Below, piece by piece: positions 25,610 through 36,210 of a stretch of 64,000 nt of DNA. The notes below the pieces were generated by a model that worked only from the letters and a program-made list of their open reading frames with translations, made no database searches and was not told the origin of the DNA. The DNA comes from DSSB01 sp046346845 (GTDB lineage Bacteria; UBA10199; DSSB01): positions 434,001 to 498,000 of the forward strand of contig JAXMHH010000001.1 of NCBI GenBank assembly GCA_046346845.1, in the 5' to 3' direction. Every line of letters starts with the position of its first letter. Position 1 is the first letter of the stretch. The position numbers were made by a program, and so were the translations under genes.

Positions 25610-26548
25610 ATGTTCCACTTGAACCTAAACAAATTCATCGTGGTCTCCGCATCGTGCCTGGTCGTCCTTGCCGGTTGCAGCGGAGGGGGAGGCGACCGGA
25701 ACGCCAATCTGAATATCGGCAATAATATTGGGAATAATCCGGCGGCAAACCTTGATACCACCCCGCCCTCCGTGGTCACCACGGATCCCACCTCGGGCCA
25801 AAGCCTCACGGCCCCTATCTCGTCGATTCGCGTGGAGTTTAGCGAAGCGATGGATCCGGACTCCGTGAAATCAGCATTCCAGCTGGAACAATTAAAAATT
25901 TCGGGGGTTCCCTCCCTGGGGGGAATCAACCCGGGAGCGCCAAATATCGAAGCCAATTTCGTAGCCGTCCCCCTCGCCAATGCGGTCGCGACGAACGATA
26001 ACCAAAATTTCGAGTTCCCGATTGCGGCCCCCGTGACGGCCGGAATCTTTCGAATCTCCCTCAACAAGGCTGCCAAAGACGTGGGCGGAAATGCCCTGGC
26101 CGAAGAATTCAAGAGCAACTTTAAAATCCTACCCCCGGATCAGGGCGCCGCGGCCAATCCCGACGGCGCTCCCATCGTTGAAAGCATCAACCCCTCCGAC
26201 GGGGCCGACGATGTCGCCCGGCAAACCATAATAAACCTGACCTTCAGCCAACCCATGTCGGTGGCCACAGTCCAAACCAACTTTTCACTGGTCAAATTCA
26301 AAACCGACCGTGACGGAAATGTCACCAAAGAGGAAGAAGTTATCGGAACCTTGACCGCTTGTCCGGACAAAAAGTCCTTCAATTTTAACCCTGCCGGCGC
26401 ACTGCTCGATCGAACGGAGAAATATAAAATTCGAATCGCCAAAGGCGCCAAAAGCGCAGCGGGGGTCCCACTGGCCCAAGACTTCACCTCCACCTTCGAA
26501 ACCAAATTCACCTTTGTCGGGGGGGTCGGAACCGAGGTCTGCCCCTGA
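25610..26548 (+). CDS. Lipoprotein with two Big_5 (Ig-like) domains
   Basis: A 312-residue surface lipoprotein. The signal peptide (FIVVSASCLVVLAGC) ends in a lipobox with a Cys followed by SGGGG. An Asn-rich spacer contains the repeat IGNN. Two Big_5-type bacterial Ig-like domains follow: first TTPPSVVTTDPTSGQSLTAP with RVEFSEAMDPDSV (about 48-150), second PIVESINPSDGADDVARQTI with NLTFSQPMSVATV (about 185-300). Such domains usually sit in extracellular structural or adhesion proteins. The ATG has GAAGGGG upstream. It converges on lnt with only 9 bp between stop codons. A weak sigma54-like sequence lies at 25513..25528. Confidence 0.82.
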   Translation: MFHLNLNKFIVVSASCLVVLAGCSGGGGDRNANLNIGNNIGNNPAANLDTTPPSVVTTDPTSGQSLTAPISSIRVEFSEAMDPDSVKSAFQLEQLKISGVPSLGGINPGAPNIEANFVAVPLANAVATNDNQNFEFPIAAPVTAGIFRISLNKAAKDVGGNALAEEFKSNFKILPPDQGAAANPDGAPIVESINPSDGADDVARQTIINLTFSQPMSVATVQTNFSLVKFKTDRDGNVTKEEEVIGTLTACPDKKSFNFNPAGALLDRTEKYKIRIAKGAKSAAGVPLAQDFTSTFETKFTFVGGVGTEVCP

Positions 26549-26557
26549 GCCAGCAAA

Positions 26558-28099
26558 TCATCTCCTGCCCTTGCGTCGAAGGAGGGGAATGAAAACGAGG
26601 ACTGCGGTCAAGATTAACGCCGCGATCGGAAGCACGTCGCCGATCCTCACGTAAACAGAACGGTCGTCGTAGAATGGCAGGCTGGCGAGAAAGGCCTCCC
26701 GCGTGAAGAGCCCTCCTTGCCACAGCACCCTCCCATGACGGTCGATCTGCGAGCTCAGGCCGGTGTTGGTCGCGCGGATCAGCGCCCGCCGGGTCTCGAC
26801 CGCACGAAACTGGCTGAATACCTGGTGCTGGTAGGCGGCGCTGGAGCGCCCGTACCAGGCATCGTTGGTGATGTTGATCAGGACATTGGCGCCCTCCTCC
26901 ACCATCATCCTCGAGATCTCGGGAAAGATGTCCTCGTAACAGATCAGCACGCCCAACAGGCTCCCTTGGTATTTCAGGGGATAATACTCGGAGCCCGGCA
27001 GCAGGTCGCCGACTTGGGCGGTCATCTTGCGCGCAAAGAAAAAGAGCTCCTTCCAGGGGACGTATTCCCCGAAGGGTACCAGGTGCCGCTTGTGGTAATA
27101 GCCCAATAGCTTGCCCCGGGCATCCGCCAGCAGGGCGGTGTTATGGTAGGGGCTGCCGTGGAGCGCCGTGCCGTGGCCGGGACGGGAGATGGCCCCGAAC
27201 AGGATGTCGGCCTGCTGCAGGCCGAGGTCATAGGGAATCTCCGCAGCGTCGTACCTCACGTCATAGGGCAAGGATGCCTCGGGCCACAGGATCAGGGAGG
27301 CGCCCTGCTGTTCGAGGCCGGCCGTGCCGCCCTGAAAAATTTCCAAAATCTTGCCGGCCGCGTCGCGCTGCCACTTCTCCTCCTGCGGGATATTGCCCTG
27401 GACCACCCCTACTTTGAGCGTCTTCGTAGGCGCCGTGAAGTCATTCGTCATGCGGTAGCGTCCGTAACCAAGAACGGCGAGGAAGAACAACAGCGCGACG
27501 GCCAGGGTCTTCCCGGCCCGCGCCCGGCGGTTCCAGCGAAAGTCCTGCCAGGCCTGGGCCAGGGATTCGTTGAGAAACACCAAGACCCAGGTGACGCCGT
27601 AGACGCCGAACAGGTCCGCGATCTGAATGAAGGTCAAGAAGCCCCCCTGCGAATAACCGACCTGGCCCCAGGGAAAGCCTCCGGCGGGGACGTGGCCCCT
27701 GAGGTACTCGAAGGCGACCCAGACGAAGGGCCGCACCCAGAGGGGAGACCAGGAGAAACGCCGACAGAGCCACTGCGAGACCAGGAAAATCAGTCCGAAG
27801 TACACCGAGAGGACGATCACCAGGAGCAGCAAGACGAGGACCGACAGAAAGGGCGACAAGCCACCGAAGGAGTGCATCGCGGTGTAGAGCCAGTACATGC
27901 CGATGCCGTAGTGGAACAGGCTGGCGAAACAGGCCTTGGCGAAGGCCCCCTTGGGCACCGAGCCACGGATCGAGACGAAGAGCGGCACCCAGGCAAAAAA
28001 GGCCAAAAAACCCAAATCGGGCAGCACGCGTCCCGCGAAGACCGTGGGGTAGCTGAACCCCGCCAAGACGCCGCTCAGAGCCGCAGCGATCCATCCCAT
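26558..28099 (-). CDS. lnt: Apolipoprotein N-acyltransferase Lnt
   Basis: Inner-membrane enzyme that adds the third acyl chain to lipoproteins, needed for export by Lol. It has 513 residues. The N-terminal half holds about six to seven transmembrane helices (starting SGVLAGFSYPTVFAG). The C-terminal nitrilase-like domain contains the Glu-Lys-Cys triad: Glu in LILWPEASLPYD, Lys in YYHKRHLVPFGEY and Cys in LICYEDIFPEISR. NDAWYGRSSAAYQHQVFSQF follows as in the family. The frame is open far upstream, but the ATG at 28099 matches the family start. It overlaps the 3' end of ybeY by 25 bp. Its presence fits the many lipoprotein genes in the window. Confidence 0.95.
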   Translation of the reverse strand: MGWIAAALSGVLAGFSYPTVFAGRVLPDLGFLAFFAWVPLFVSIRGSVPKGAFAKACFASLFHYGIGMYWLYTAMHSFGGLSPFLSVLVLLLLVIVLSVYFGLIFLVSQWLCRRFSWSPLWVRPFVWVAFEYLRGHVPAGGFPWGQVGYSQGGFLTFIQIADLFGVYGVTWVLVFLNESLAQAWQDFRWNRRARAGKTLAVALLFFLAVLGYGRYRMTNDFTAPTKTLKVGVVQGNIPQEEKWQRDAAGKILEIFQGGTAGLEQQGASLILWPEASLPYDVRYDAAEIPYDLGLQQADILFGAISRPGHGTALHGSPYHNTALLADARGKLLGYYHKRHLVPFGEYVPWKELFFFARKMTAQVGDLLPGSEYYPLKYQGSLLGVLICYEDIFPEISRMMVEEGANVLINITNDAWYGRSSAAYQHQVFSQFRAVETRRALIRATNTGLSSQIDRHGRVLWQGGLFTREAFLASLPFYDDRSVYVRIGDVLPIAALILTAVLVFIPLLRRKGRR

Positions 28100-28545
28100 G
28101 GCATCATTCCTTTCTTCGCGAGGTAGTTCAAATACCGCGCCTCGAGCGCCTCGAAACGACGGCGCTGCGTCTCCCCTGTTTCGTGATCGTGTCCCTGCAA
28201 ATGCAATAAGCCGTGCACGGCGAGCCGCAAGACTTGCTGCGCCAGGCTGCGCCCCGCGCGCCTCGCCTGCCGACGGGCAACCGGCAGGGCGACGACGATC
28301 TCGCCCAGGTGCCAGGGCCGGCCGCGCGGGGGCCGCGCGGGCTCCAAAGGGAAGGAAAGGACGTCGGTCACCCGGTCTTTGCGGCGGTACTTCCGGTTCA
28401 AAGTTCGGATCCGGCCCTCCCCCACCAGGCTCAGTTCGATATCGGCGGAGGTCAGTTGAAAGCGACGTTGCAGGGCCTCCAGGCAACGCCGCAAGGCCGC
28501 GATGCGCAGGGGAGCCGGTTTTCGGTAATAGAGGCGGAGGGCCAT
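28075..28545 (-). CDS. ybeY: Endoribonuclease YbeY
   Basis: Zinc-dependent single-strand endoribonuclease involved in 16S rRNA 3'-end maturation and ribosome quality control. At 156 residues it has the usual length. The zinc motif HGLLHLQGHDH is complete with His111, His115 and His121. Upstream NRKYRRKDRVTDVLSFPL is another family hallmark, and GEIVVALPVARRQA follows. It starts 4 bp after the PgpH-type gene and overlaps lnt, within the yjbQ-pgpH-ybeY-lnt operon. phoH, often next to these genes, is not present here. Confidence 0.95.
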   Translation of the reverse strand: MALRLYYRKPAPLRIAALRRCLEALQRRFQLTSADIELSLVGEGRIRTLNRKYRRKDRVTDVLSFPLEPARPPRGRPWHLGEIVVALPVARRQARRAGRSLAQQVLRLAVHGLLHLQGHDHETGETQRRRFEALEARYLNYLAKKGMMPWDGSLRL

Positions 28546-28549
28546 GCGC

Positions 28550-30892
28550 CTAGTTCTCTCGGGCCCGGAGCTCTTTGATGGGCGTGACCGTGGCCCGTTT
28601 CTCCTCGACGTCCGGGTATTCGATGCGCTGGTGGTAGATGCCCACCAGGACGCGGACGAAGGACTCGGCGATCTGGTGCAGGTCTTTCAAGGTCATGTCG
28701 CATTCGTCCAATTGGGCCTCGGTGAAGTTTTTATTGACGATCTTTTGGACCATCGCCTGGATCTTGGCAGGGGTCTTTTCGGGAATGGAGCGGACCGCGG
28801 CCTCGACGCCGTCGGCCAACAGGATGATCCCCGCCTCGCGCGTCTGGGGTCGGGGCCCCGGATAGCGATAGTCCTTCTCGTCGACCGTGGTGCCCGCGGC
28901 CTGGGCCTGCTCGTTGGCCTTGTTGTAAAAATAGGTGATCAGCTTGGTCCCCTGGTGCTGGGGAATGAAGTCGGAGATGCGCCGCGGCAGTTTGTATTCG
29001 CGCGCCAGCTCCAGGCCGTCCTTCACGTGCGAGGCGATGATCAGGGCCGACATCGAGGGCGCGAGCTTGTCGTGGCGGTTCTCGCCGCCCTGCTGGTTCT
29101 CGATAAAATAGCTGGGCTTGCGCATCTTGCCGACGTCGTGAAAATAGCTGCCAACCCTCGCCAACAGCGGATTGGCGCCGATCTCGGCGGCGGCCGCCTC
29201 GGCCAACACGGCCACCAGCTGCGAGTGGTGGTAGGTGCCGGGCGCCTTGACGATCATCTCCTTCAGGAGGGGATGGTTGAGGTTGCCCAATTCCAGCAGT
29301 TTGATGTCGGTGACGTAGTCGAAGAGCATCTCCGCGATGGGGGCCAGCACCATCACGAAGACCGCGGCCAGCAGGCCGCCCAGGAAGGCGAGGCCCAGGT
29401 TCATGAAGATGTTGGGGAGGTTGAGCACGTTGGTAATGCTGACGACCGTGACCAGCTTGATGGCGAGCACCACCGCGGCGTTGACCGCGCCGACCATCAC
29501 CCCCGCGCGCAGGATCGCGCTGCGCCGCTCGACGTGGGCGATGGCGGAGGCGGCGACGATGCTGCTGATCAGGTAGTAGATCGAGAGGTCCAGGTCCCCT
29601 TCCAGGAACATGCCCGTCAGGGCGCTGGCGACGATCGCGAACACCAGGGAGATCTCGGAGTTCAGGATGTATCTCGTCAGCATGGCGCCCGCGGCCACGG
29701 GAATCGCGTAGTACAGTGCCTGGACCGAGACGTCGAAGGGCAGCAGATCGCGGAAGGCCGAGGAAAGCCCCGCGGCGATGCGCACGCTCAGCAGCAGGAG
29801 GATCAGCACCCCGCCCAGGAAGTAGAGGTCCTCCCGCGAGGGATTGAACTTCCGGATGAAGCGCTTGGAGAAGGCGTAGGTGATCAGCAGCAGGATGGAG
29901 ACGAACAGGGCCGTGCCCAGGAACTTGGTCACGAAGCTGGTCTCGGTCTTCTGCTTGCGGATGCCCTCGAGGATGACCAGGTGATGGGGCTCGTAGCGGT
30001 CGCCGCTGCGGACGATCGATTCGCCGGCCTGCACCTTGATGATGACGTTGCGGACGTTGCCCATGGCCCGGGCGCGCCGGAGCTCGGTTTCGACCGAGTC
30101 GTAGCTCAGGTTGGGCCGCACCAGGCGGCTGGCGATCTCGAAGACCTGCGAGGCCTGCAGGGCCTTGCCTTTCTCCTTAGGCGCCTGCTTGGAACGCTCG
30201 AGCAGCCCGCTTTGCACCGCATCCAGGGTCTTCACGCCGGAGAGGTCCTTCAGCTCGGCCTCGTTCTCGTCGGGGCCGCTCCCCTTGGATTTTTGCACGT
30301 AGCGCAGCGTGATGCCCGAGGCCTCGGCGGAGGCCAAATCGTTGCGATTGGCCACGATCATCTGGGACATCGATTGCCGGAGCAGGTTGCGGAGCATGAA
30401 CTCGGTGTCCACCGAAAACTCGTCCTGCATCAGCGCGCGAACCTGGTCGTCGGTGGGCTGCAGTCCCAGGGTGGCGAGCAGGATGCCTTGGATCTCGTCG
30501 ACGTCGCCGAGCTTTTGGATGGCCTCCCGGGATTGCTGGAAGGCGTCGTGGATGTTCTGGTCGATCTCGCCCAGGACGTTCTCATCGAAGTCATAGACCG
30601 GAGGAACCGCCTTCATCGCCTCCTGGCGGTTGATCTCAGTGGCCCGCTCGTCGACGATCTCGTAGTTTTGGTCGGCCTTGATGTCCTTGGGGGCCACGCG
30701 GCCCACCTTCATGTTGGGCGGCAGGTAATCCACGTGAAAGGAGAGGATCAGGGAGATCCCGAAGACCAGCACCACGAAGACCAGCCACCCGAAGAACGGC
30801 GAATGGAGAAATCGGCTGAGGGAGGTGAAATCGGATTTTTTAAAACCTCCGAGGAGGTTGCGCAGGCTGCGAATGTTACGGTGGTCCACCAT
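28550..30892 (-). CDS. 7TM-HD phosphodiesterase, PgpH/YqfF type
   Basis: A 780-residue membrane protein of the 7TMR-HDED/7TM-HD family; Listeria PgpH of this family hydrolyses c-di-AMP. An N-terminal membrane helix (residues 36-52) is followed by a large extracytoplasmic 7TMR-HDED domain (about 60-320). Seven transmembrane helices follow (about 330-530). The cytoplasmic HD domain (about 560-740) has TYHHSQLVAVLAEAAA, SYFHDVGKMRKPSYFIENQ, SALIIASHVKDG and FIPQHQGT, so the metal ligands are in place. A diadenylate cyclase gene in this window (5470) makes c-di-AMP the likely substrate. It lies between yjbQ and ybeY in an operon. Confidence 0.92.
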   Translation of the reverse strand: MVDHRNIRSLRNLLGGFKKSDFTSLSRFLHSPFFGWLVFVVLVFGISLILSFHVDYLPPNMKVGRVAPKDIKADQNYEIVDERATEINRQEAMKAVPPVYDFDENVLGEIDQNIHDAFQQSREAIQKLGDVDEIQGILLATLGLQPTDDQVRALMQDEFSVDTEFMLRNLLRQSMSQMIVANRNDLASAEASGITLRYVQKSKGSGPDENEAELKDLSGVKTLDAVQSGLLERSKQAPKEKGKALQASQVFEIASRLVRPNLSYDSVETELRRARAMGNVRNVIIKVQAGESIVRSGDRYEPHHLVILEGIRKQKTETSFVTKFLGTALFVSILLLITYAFSKRFIRKFNPSREDLYFLGGVLILLLLSVRIAAGLSSAFRDLLPFDVSVQALYYAIPVAAGAMLTRYILNSEISLVFAIVASALTGMFLEGDLDLSIYYLISSIVAASAIAHVERRSAILRAGVMVGAVNAAVVLAIKLVTVVSITNVLNLPNIFMNLGLAFLGGLLAAVFVMVLAPIAEMLFDYVTDIKLLELGNLNHPLLKEMIVKAPGTYHHSQLVAVLAEAAAAEIGANPLLARVGSYFHDVGKMRKPSYFIENQQGGENRHDKLAPSMSALIIASHVKDGLELAREYKLPRRISDFIPQHQGTKLITYFYNKANEQAQAAGTTVDEKDYRYPGPRPQTREAGIILLADGVEAAVRSIPEKTPAKIQAMVQKIVNKNFTEAQLDECDMTLKDLHQIAESFVRVLVGIYHQRIEYPDVEEKRATVTPIKELRAREN

Positions 30893-30927
30893 AATTGGAA
30901 GTGAGCCTAAGGCCGAGGGCCTATCGG

Positions 30928-31359
30928 CTACTTAGCGGCTCCTTCGCCGACGATTTGGATCGTGATCTCCCGTCGGCATACCTTATTGTCGTCGAAATCA
31001 TAAAGAACTACTTCCTGCCAGGGCCCTAGCATCAGTTTTCCGTCCTGCAAAGGAATGCCGACGCTTACCCCGATCAAGGCGGCGCGGAGGTGGGCGTCGT
31101 TGCGCCCCGATCCGGAGCGGCGGTTGGGCCGCGGGCCCGTCTCGGCCGGGATTTGGGTCTCCACCCACTTTTTCAGGTCCTCGTGGATCTTGGGTTCATT
31201 CTCGAGGATGGCCACCCCGGCCGTCGCCCCGGGGATGAACACGGTCACCAGGCCGCTGGGGATCCCGGACTCCCGCACCGCGCGCTTCACGTCGTGGGTG
31301 ATCAACAGGACGTCGGTCTTCACCGTCGTGTTGACGTAATAATTTCTTAGAAAGATCAT
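30928..31359 (-). CDS. YjbQ/UPF0047 family protein
   Basis: A 143-residue member of the YjbQ (UPF0047) family, sometimes annotated as secondary thiamine-phosphate synthase because some members complement thiE mutants weakly. Motifs visible are GLVTVFIPGATAGVAILENEP, the middle segment NDAHLRAALIGVSVGIPL and the C-terminal GPWQEVVLYDFD. The conserved His in NDAHLRA is present. The usual family segment HTTA is replaced here by FIPGATAG, as in many members. The ATG at 31359 is preferred over 31398. It is the first gene of the yjbQ-pgpH-ybeY-lnt group, with 35 bp to the next gene. Its physiological role is unsettled. Confidence 0.88.
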   Translation of the reverse strand: MIFLRNYYVNTTVKTDVLLITHDVKRAVRESGIPSGLVTVFIPGATAGVAILENEPKIHEDLKKWVETQIPAETGPRPNRRSGSGRNDAHLRAALIGVSVGIPLQDGKLMLGPWQEVVLYDFDDNKVCRREITIQIVGEGAAK

Positions 31360-31568
31360 GAGCTTATGGTAAAGCCCGCCGCCCGACAGGGCAAGCAATC
31401 ATTTTTTCACTCTAAACCCATGTCCCGGGCCAGACAAGGGTCGCCCCTGCCCATTTCGCAGTGCGTCAGGGACGGAGGATTTTTCCGTATAAAAAATGCG
31501 CGTTTAGAAGCAATTCCCGAGAGGGGCTGAACCGATAATTTCAGCGAAGGATCGTCACGGCGGGTCGC

Positions 31569-31596
31569 TTGACCTAGGGCTGTAAAAAGGCATAAT
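31569..31596 (+). promoter_or_regulatory. Sigma70-type promoter of the transglycosylase gene
   Basis: TTGACC (31569-31574) and CATAAT (31591-31596) each match five of six consensus bases, with a 16-bp spacer. The predicted start near 31603 gives a leader of about 28 nt. Confidence 0.6.
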
Positions 31597-31630
31597 AGAT
31601 CAAGGTCTTAGGACCTATTTCCGGACTGAC

Positions 31631-32416
31631 ATGGTATCTTCCGTCTCTACAAGCAAGTCGCGCCCCTTTTATAAGAATAAGTACATCGAGTACCGAAAGA
31701 TGTACGACCAGGCGCGGAATTTCTCCCAGACCCTGGATAACAACAGCTCCTCCGCGCCCAAGGCGGCGAAAGACCCCCTACCCCCCGAAACCACCAGCAA
31801 ACCCGCCGCCCAGCCCGAAACCAAACATTATGCGAAAAAGGGAGGCGAATCGCCCTTCGGCGTCCGGTCCAGCGAGGCGCCCAGCGCCCCCGACACCGGC
31901 TCCGCGGCGCCCGCGGCGCTCAGCAACGCCTCGTCGGTCAATGTGCCCAACACCGGGGCGGCCAGCGACCGCATGCTGGACCGGGTGAAAGATCTCGAAC
32001 CCTATATCCGCGCCGCGGCCGACCGCTACGGCCTCCCCCCCGAGCTCATCGCCGGGGTCATCTGGCAAGAGTCGCGCGGCAATCCCCGCGCCGTCAGCCA
32101 CTGCGGGGCCATGGGCCTGATGCAATTGATGCCGGCCACCGCCGCGAGCCTGGGCGTCGGCAATCCCTTCGACGCCGCGCAAAACATCGACGGCGGCGCC
32201 AAGTACCTGCGGCAGATGCTCGATAAATTCAACGGCCGGGTCGATTTCGCCGTGGCCGCCTACAACGCCGGCCCGGGCAACGTCTCGAAGTTCGGCGGCG
32301 TCCCGCCCTTCCGCGAAACCCAAGACTACGTCCCCAAGGTGCTCGGCTTCGCCAACAGCTTCCGGGTCGCGCAGGCCTTCCCGCAGACCGCTCCCACCAA
32401 CGCGGTCCGAGTCTAA
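31631..32416 (+). CDS. Soluble lytic transglycosylase (SLT domain)
   Basis: Predicted to cleave peptidoglycan between MurNAc and GlcNAc with formation of 1,6-anhydroMurNAc. The SLT/goose-lysozyme-like domain is residues about 118-250, with catalytic Glu in GVIWQESRGNPRAVS, then GAMGLMQLMPATAASLG and FAVAAYNAGPGNV. The first 110 residues are a low-complexity Ser/Pro/Ala linker without a signal peptide, similar to flagellar or secretion-associated transglycosylases. It may leave the cytoplasm by a non-Sec route, or the true start may differ; the ATG at 31631 has no clear ribosome binding site. It has its own promoter at 31569..31596. Confidence 0.88.
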   Translation: MVSSVSTSKSRPFYKNKYIEYRKMYDQARNFSQTLDNNSSSAPKAAKDPLPPETTSKPAAQPETKHYAKKGGESPFGVRSSEAPSAPDTGSAAPAALSNASSVNVPNTGAASDRMLDRVKDLEPYIRAAADRYGLPPELIAGVIWQESRGNPRAVSHCGAMGLMQLMPATAASLGVGNPFDAAQNIDGGAKYLRQMLDKFNGRVDFAVAAYNAGPGNVSKFGGVPPFRETQDYVPKVLGFANSFRVAQAFPQTAPTNAVRV

Positions 32417-32500
32417 CGCCAATTTCGTTTTCCCAAATGACTTTGCCTCGTGCTATCTTCCCGATGTCGCGGCTCGGTTGATTCCTAGCGGCGTCCGTCC

Positions 32501-33532
32501 ATGGCCAAGAATCGAGTTAAGAAAAATCCGGCGGCAGCGCCGGTCCAGGAATATCCGACCGTCGCCCTGACCGGCAGCGGCTTCAAGGGCCTTTCCGTCC
32601 TGCGGTGGCTGGAGAACAGCCCCGAATTCCCGCGCGTCATCTTCCTCGACCACAAGAAGCCCACCGAGATCTTGAAGAAGACCAAGTTCTACCGCGTCGA
32701 CCTCACCGAGACCCTGGCCGACGTGAAGCTCTACGAGATCCTCGCCGAGGAGAAGGTCGACACCCTGATCCACACCGCCCTGCCCATCACCCCGCCGCGC
32801 AACGTGGCCTGGGCCCACGAGCTGCTCTCGGTGGGCAGCATGTACGTCTGCAACGCCGCCGCGGAGGCGAAAGTGCGCAAGCTGATCCTGGCCTCGACCG
32901 CGGACGTCTACGGCGCCTTTCCCGACAATCCGGCCTACATCACCGAGAAGCAGGCGCCGCGGGGCGGGCTTCGCTCTAAATTTTTCGCGGACAAGGTCGA
33001 CGCCGAGAAGCAATTCCTGAAATACGCCCAAAAATACCCGGAAAGCGTGGTCACCATCCTGCGTTCGGCCACCATCCTGGGTCCCACCATCCAAAGCTAC
33101 AAGACGCGTTACCTCTCGCGGCTCCTGGTGCCGACGGTGCTGGGCTTCGACCCGCTGGTGCAGTTCCTGCACGAGAGCGACCTGCTGCGCGCCTTCCAGA
33201 TGGTGACCCTGAAGGATTGCCCCGGCATCTTCAACTTGGCGGGACCGGGCGTGATGCCGCTGTCCAAGGCCATCAAGCTGATGGGAAAGATCCCCCTGCC
33301 GCTGAGCCTCATCGGCCTGAAGTCCCTGGTTCAGCTGCTCTGGTTCCTCGATATCTCGCCGGCCCCCGCGACCCACCTCGAGTTCTTGAAATACAGCTGC
33401 GTCATCGCGACCGATCGGGCCGAAGCGGCCGGCTGGAAACCTCAATACAGCTGTAAAGAAACCCTGCTCGAATTCGTCGGCGCCGAGCGGCTCCGCGAGA
33501 TTCGCCTGCAGGAGGAGGCAAGCCTCTCATGA
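32501..33532 (+). CDS. Extended SDR (NAD-dependent epimerase-like) with Phe at the catalytic Tyr position
   Basis: A 343-residue Rossmann-fold protein of the NAD-dependent epimerase/dehydratase type. The nucleotide site is ALTGSGFKGLSVLRWL, a compressed form of TGxxGxxG. Conserved features are DTLIHTA (about 88-94) and LILASTADVYGAF (about 127-139). The segment where YxxxK is expected reads KFFADKVDAEKQF, so the catalytic Tyr appears replaced by Phe. HESDLLRAFQMV and GIFNLAGPG match SDR regions that bind the substrate. Its stop overlaps the ATG of the acyltransferase gene (ATGA), which suggests a shared task in lipid or sugar-lipid metabolism. The substrate is unknown and the enzyme may be non-classical. 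Confidence 0.8.
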   Translation: MAKNRVKKNPAAAPVQEYPTVALTGSGFKGLSVLRWLENSPEFPRVIFLDHKKPTEILKKTKFYRVDLTETLADVKLYEILAEEKVDTLIHTALPITPPRNVAWAHELLSVGSMYVCNAAAEAKVRKLILASTADVYGAFPDNPAYITEKQAPRGGLRSKFFADKVDAEKQFLKYAQKYPESVVTILRSATILGPTIQSYKTRYLSRLLVPTVLGFDPLVQFLHESDLLRAFQMVTLKDCPGIFNLAGPGVMPLSKAIKLMGKIPLPLSLIGLKSLVQLLWFLDISPAPATHLEFLKYSCVIATDRAEAAGWKPQYSCKETLLEFVGAERLREIRLQEEASLS

Positions 33533-34710
33533 AAAACCCGGCCCGTCCCTCCGGAAATCTCTTCTACCTGCCCGGTGGCGCCAAGGGTGCGCCGGAAGAC
33601 CGCGACCTGGAAAGGCTGATGCGAGACATGGCCAAACGCCTGGGGCACCTCGAAAAGGAGTTGGGCAAGCACCTGAAGGTCATCGAAAAGGAACTGGGCT
33701 CGAAAAAGACCCTCAAGGACGGCACCCCGGAGAAGATATTGAAGGAGTTGAAAGACCTGCAATCCCGGGTCGAGCCGGCCATCCAAGAAATCGTGACCAA
33801 GCTGAAATCAACCGTCGAGGTCCCGCCCGAAGATGAGCGGTCCGCTGTGGCCGATTTCCTCAAAGGCCTGATCCCGGGCTTCGACTTCCTCAGCCGGCAT
33901 CTCCCCTTCCTGCAAAGCAAGCACGCCTTGGAAGAGGAATACGACGCCTTCGGCCGCGACCCCTCCTTCGAGCAGACCCTCAAACCCTTTTTCGACTTCA
34001 TGTACTACAAGTATTGGCGGGTCTCGACCCACGGGGTCGAGAACATTCCCAGCTCGGGGCGAGCCCTCCTGGTCGGCAACCATTCCGGTACCCTGCCCTG
34101 GGACGGCTCGATGATCCGCCTCGCCGTCACCAACGACCATCCGGCGGGCCGCGACGTGCGCTTCCTGGTGGAAGACTTCGTCTACTATCTTCCCTTCGTG
34201 GGAACCTTCATGTACCGCATCGGCGGCGTGCGCGCCTCCCAGGAAAACGCCGAGCGCCTGCTCAACACCGACCACCTCGTCGCCGTCTTTCCCGAGGGGG
34301 TCAAGGGACTGGGCAAATATTTCTCGCAGCGCTACCACCTGCAGCGCTTCGGCCGCGGCGGCTTCATCAAGCTGGCCATCCGCACCGACAGCCCGATCAT
34401 CCCCGTCGCCGTGATCGGCGCCGAGGAGATCCATCCTCTGCTCTACAAATCGTCGCTGCTCGCCAAGCCCTTGGGCATCCCCTACGTCCCCTTCACGCCG
34501 ACCCTGCCCTGGCTGGGACTCGCCGGCTTCATCCCTCTGCCCTCCAAATGGTCGATCTACTTCGGCAAGCCCATCGACCTGAGCGTCTACGGCAAGGAAG
34601 TCTTGGACGACGAATTGGAAATCCACCGGCTGAGCGAGCGCGTGCGCCAGACCATCCAGAATCTCGTCGCCGAGGCCCTGAAAAAACGGCGCAGCGTGTG
34701 GTGGGGTTAG
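33529..34710 (+). CDS. PlsC-like lysophospholipid acyltransferase with coiled-coil N-terminus
   Basis: A 393-residue protein. Residues about 20-100 are charged and helical (LERLMRDMAKRLGHLEKELG and similar), likely a coiled coil. The acyltransferase domain (about 155-375) has VGNHSGTLPWDGSMIRLA as the catalytic His/Asp block; the spacing is HX6D, not the HX4D of standard PlsC. VFPEGVKGLGKYF is the substrate-binding FPEG motif, followed by IPVAVIGAEEIHP. This variant resembles the TMEM68/DGAT-like and mycobacterial groups. It most likely acylates glycerophospholipids or another lipid at the inner membrane. It is translationally coupled with the SDR gene through a 4-bp overlap. Confidence 0.87.
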   Translation: MKNPARPSGNLFYLPGGAKGAPEDRDLERLMRDMAKRLGHLEKELGKHLKVIEKELGSKKTLKDGTPEKILKELKDLQSRVEPAIQEIVTKLKSTVEVPPEDERSAVADFLKGLIPGFDFLSRHLPFLQSKHALEEEYDAFGRDPSFEQTLKPFFDFMYYKYWRVSTHGVENIPSSGRALLVGNHSGTLPWDGSMIRLAVTNDHPAGRDVRFLVEDFVYYLPFVGTFMYRIGGVRASQENAERLLNTDHLVAVFPEGVKGLGKYFSQRYHLQRFGRGGFIKLAIRTDSPIIPVAVIGAEEIHPLLYKSSLLAKPLGIPYVPFTPTLPWLGLAGFIPLPSKWSIYFGKPIDLSVYGKEVLDDELEIHRLSERVRQTIQNLVAEALKKRRSVWWG

Positions 34711-34723
34711 CAGGCCTGTTGGC

Positions 34724-36118
<1,395 letters not shown>

Positions 36119-36210
36119 GCTGCAAGACTACACAGCGCCTTCCGATCTCTCAAGAAAATTTGGGTATTTGTCAAAGGCCTGCGCGCGGCGCCCGGACTCT
36201 CGACGGCCGA

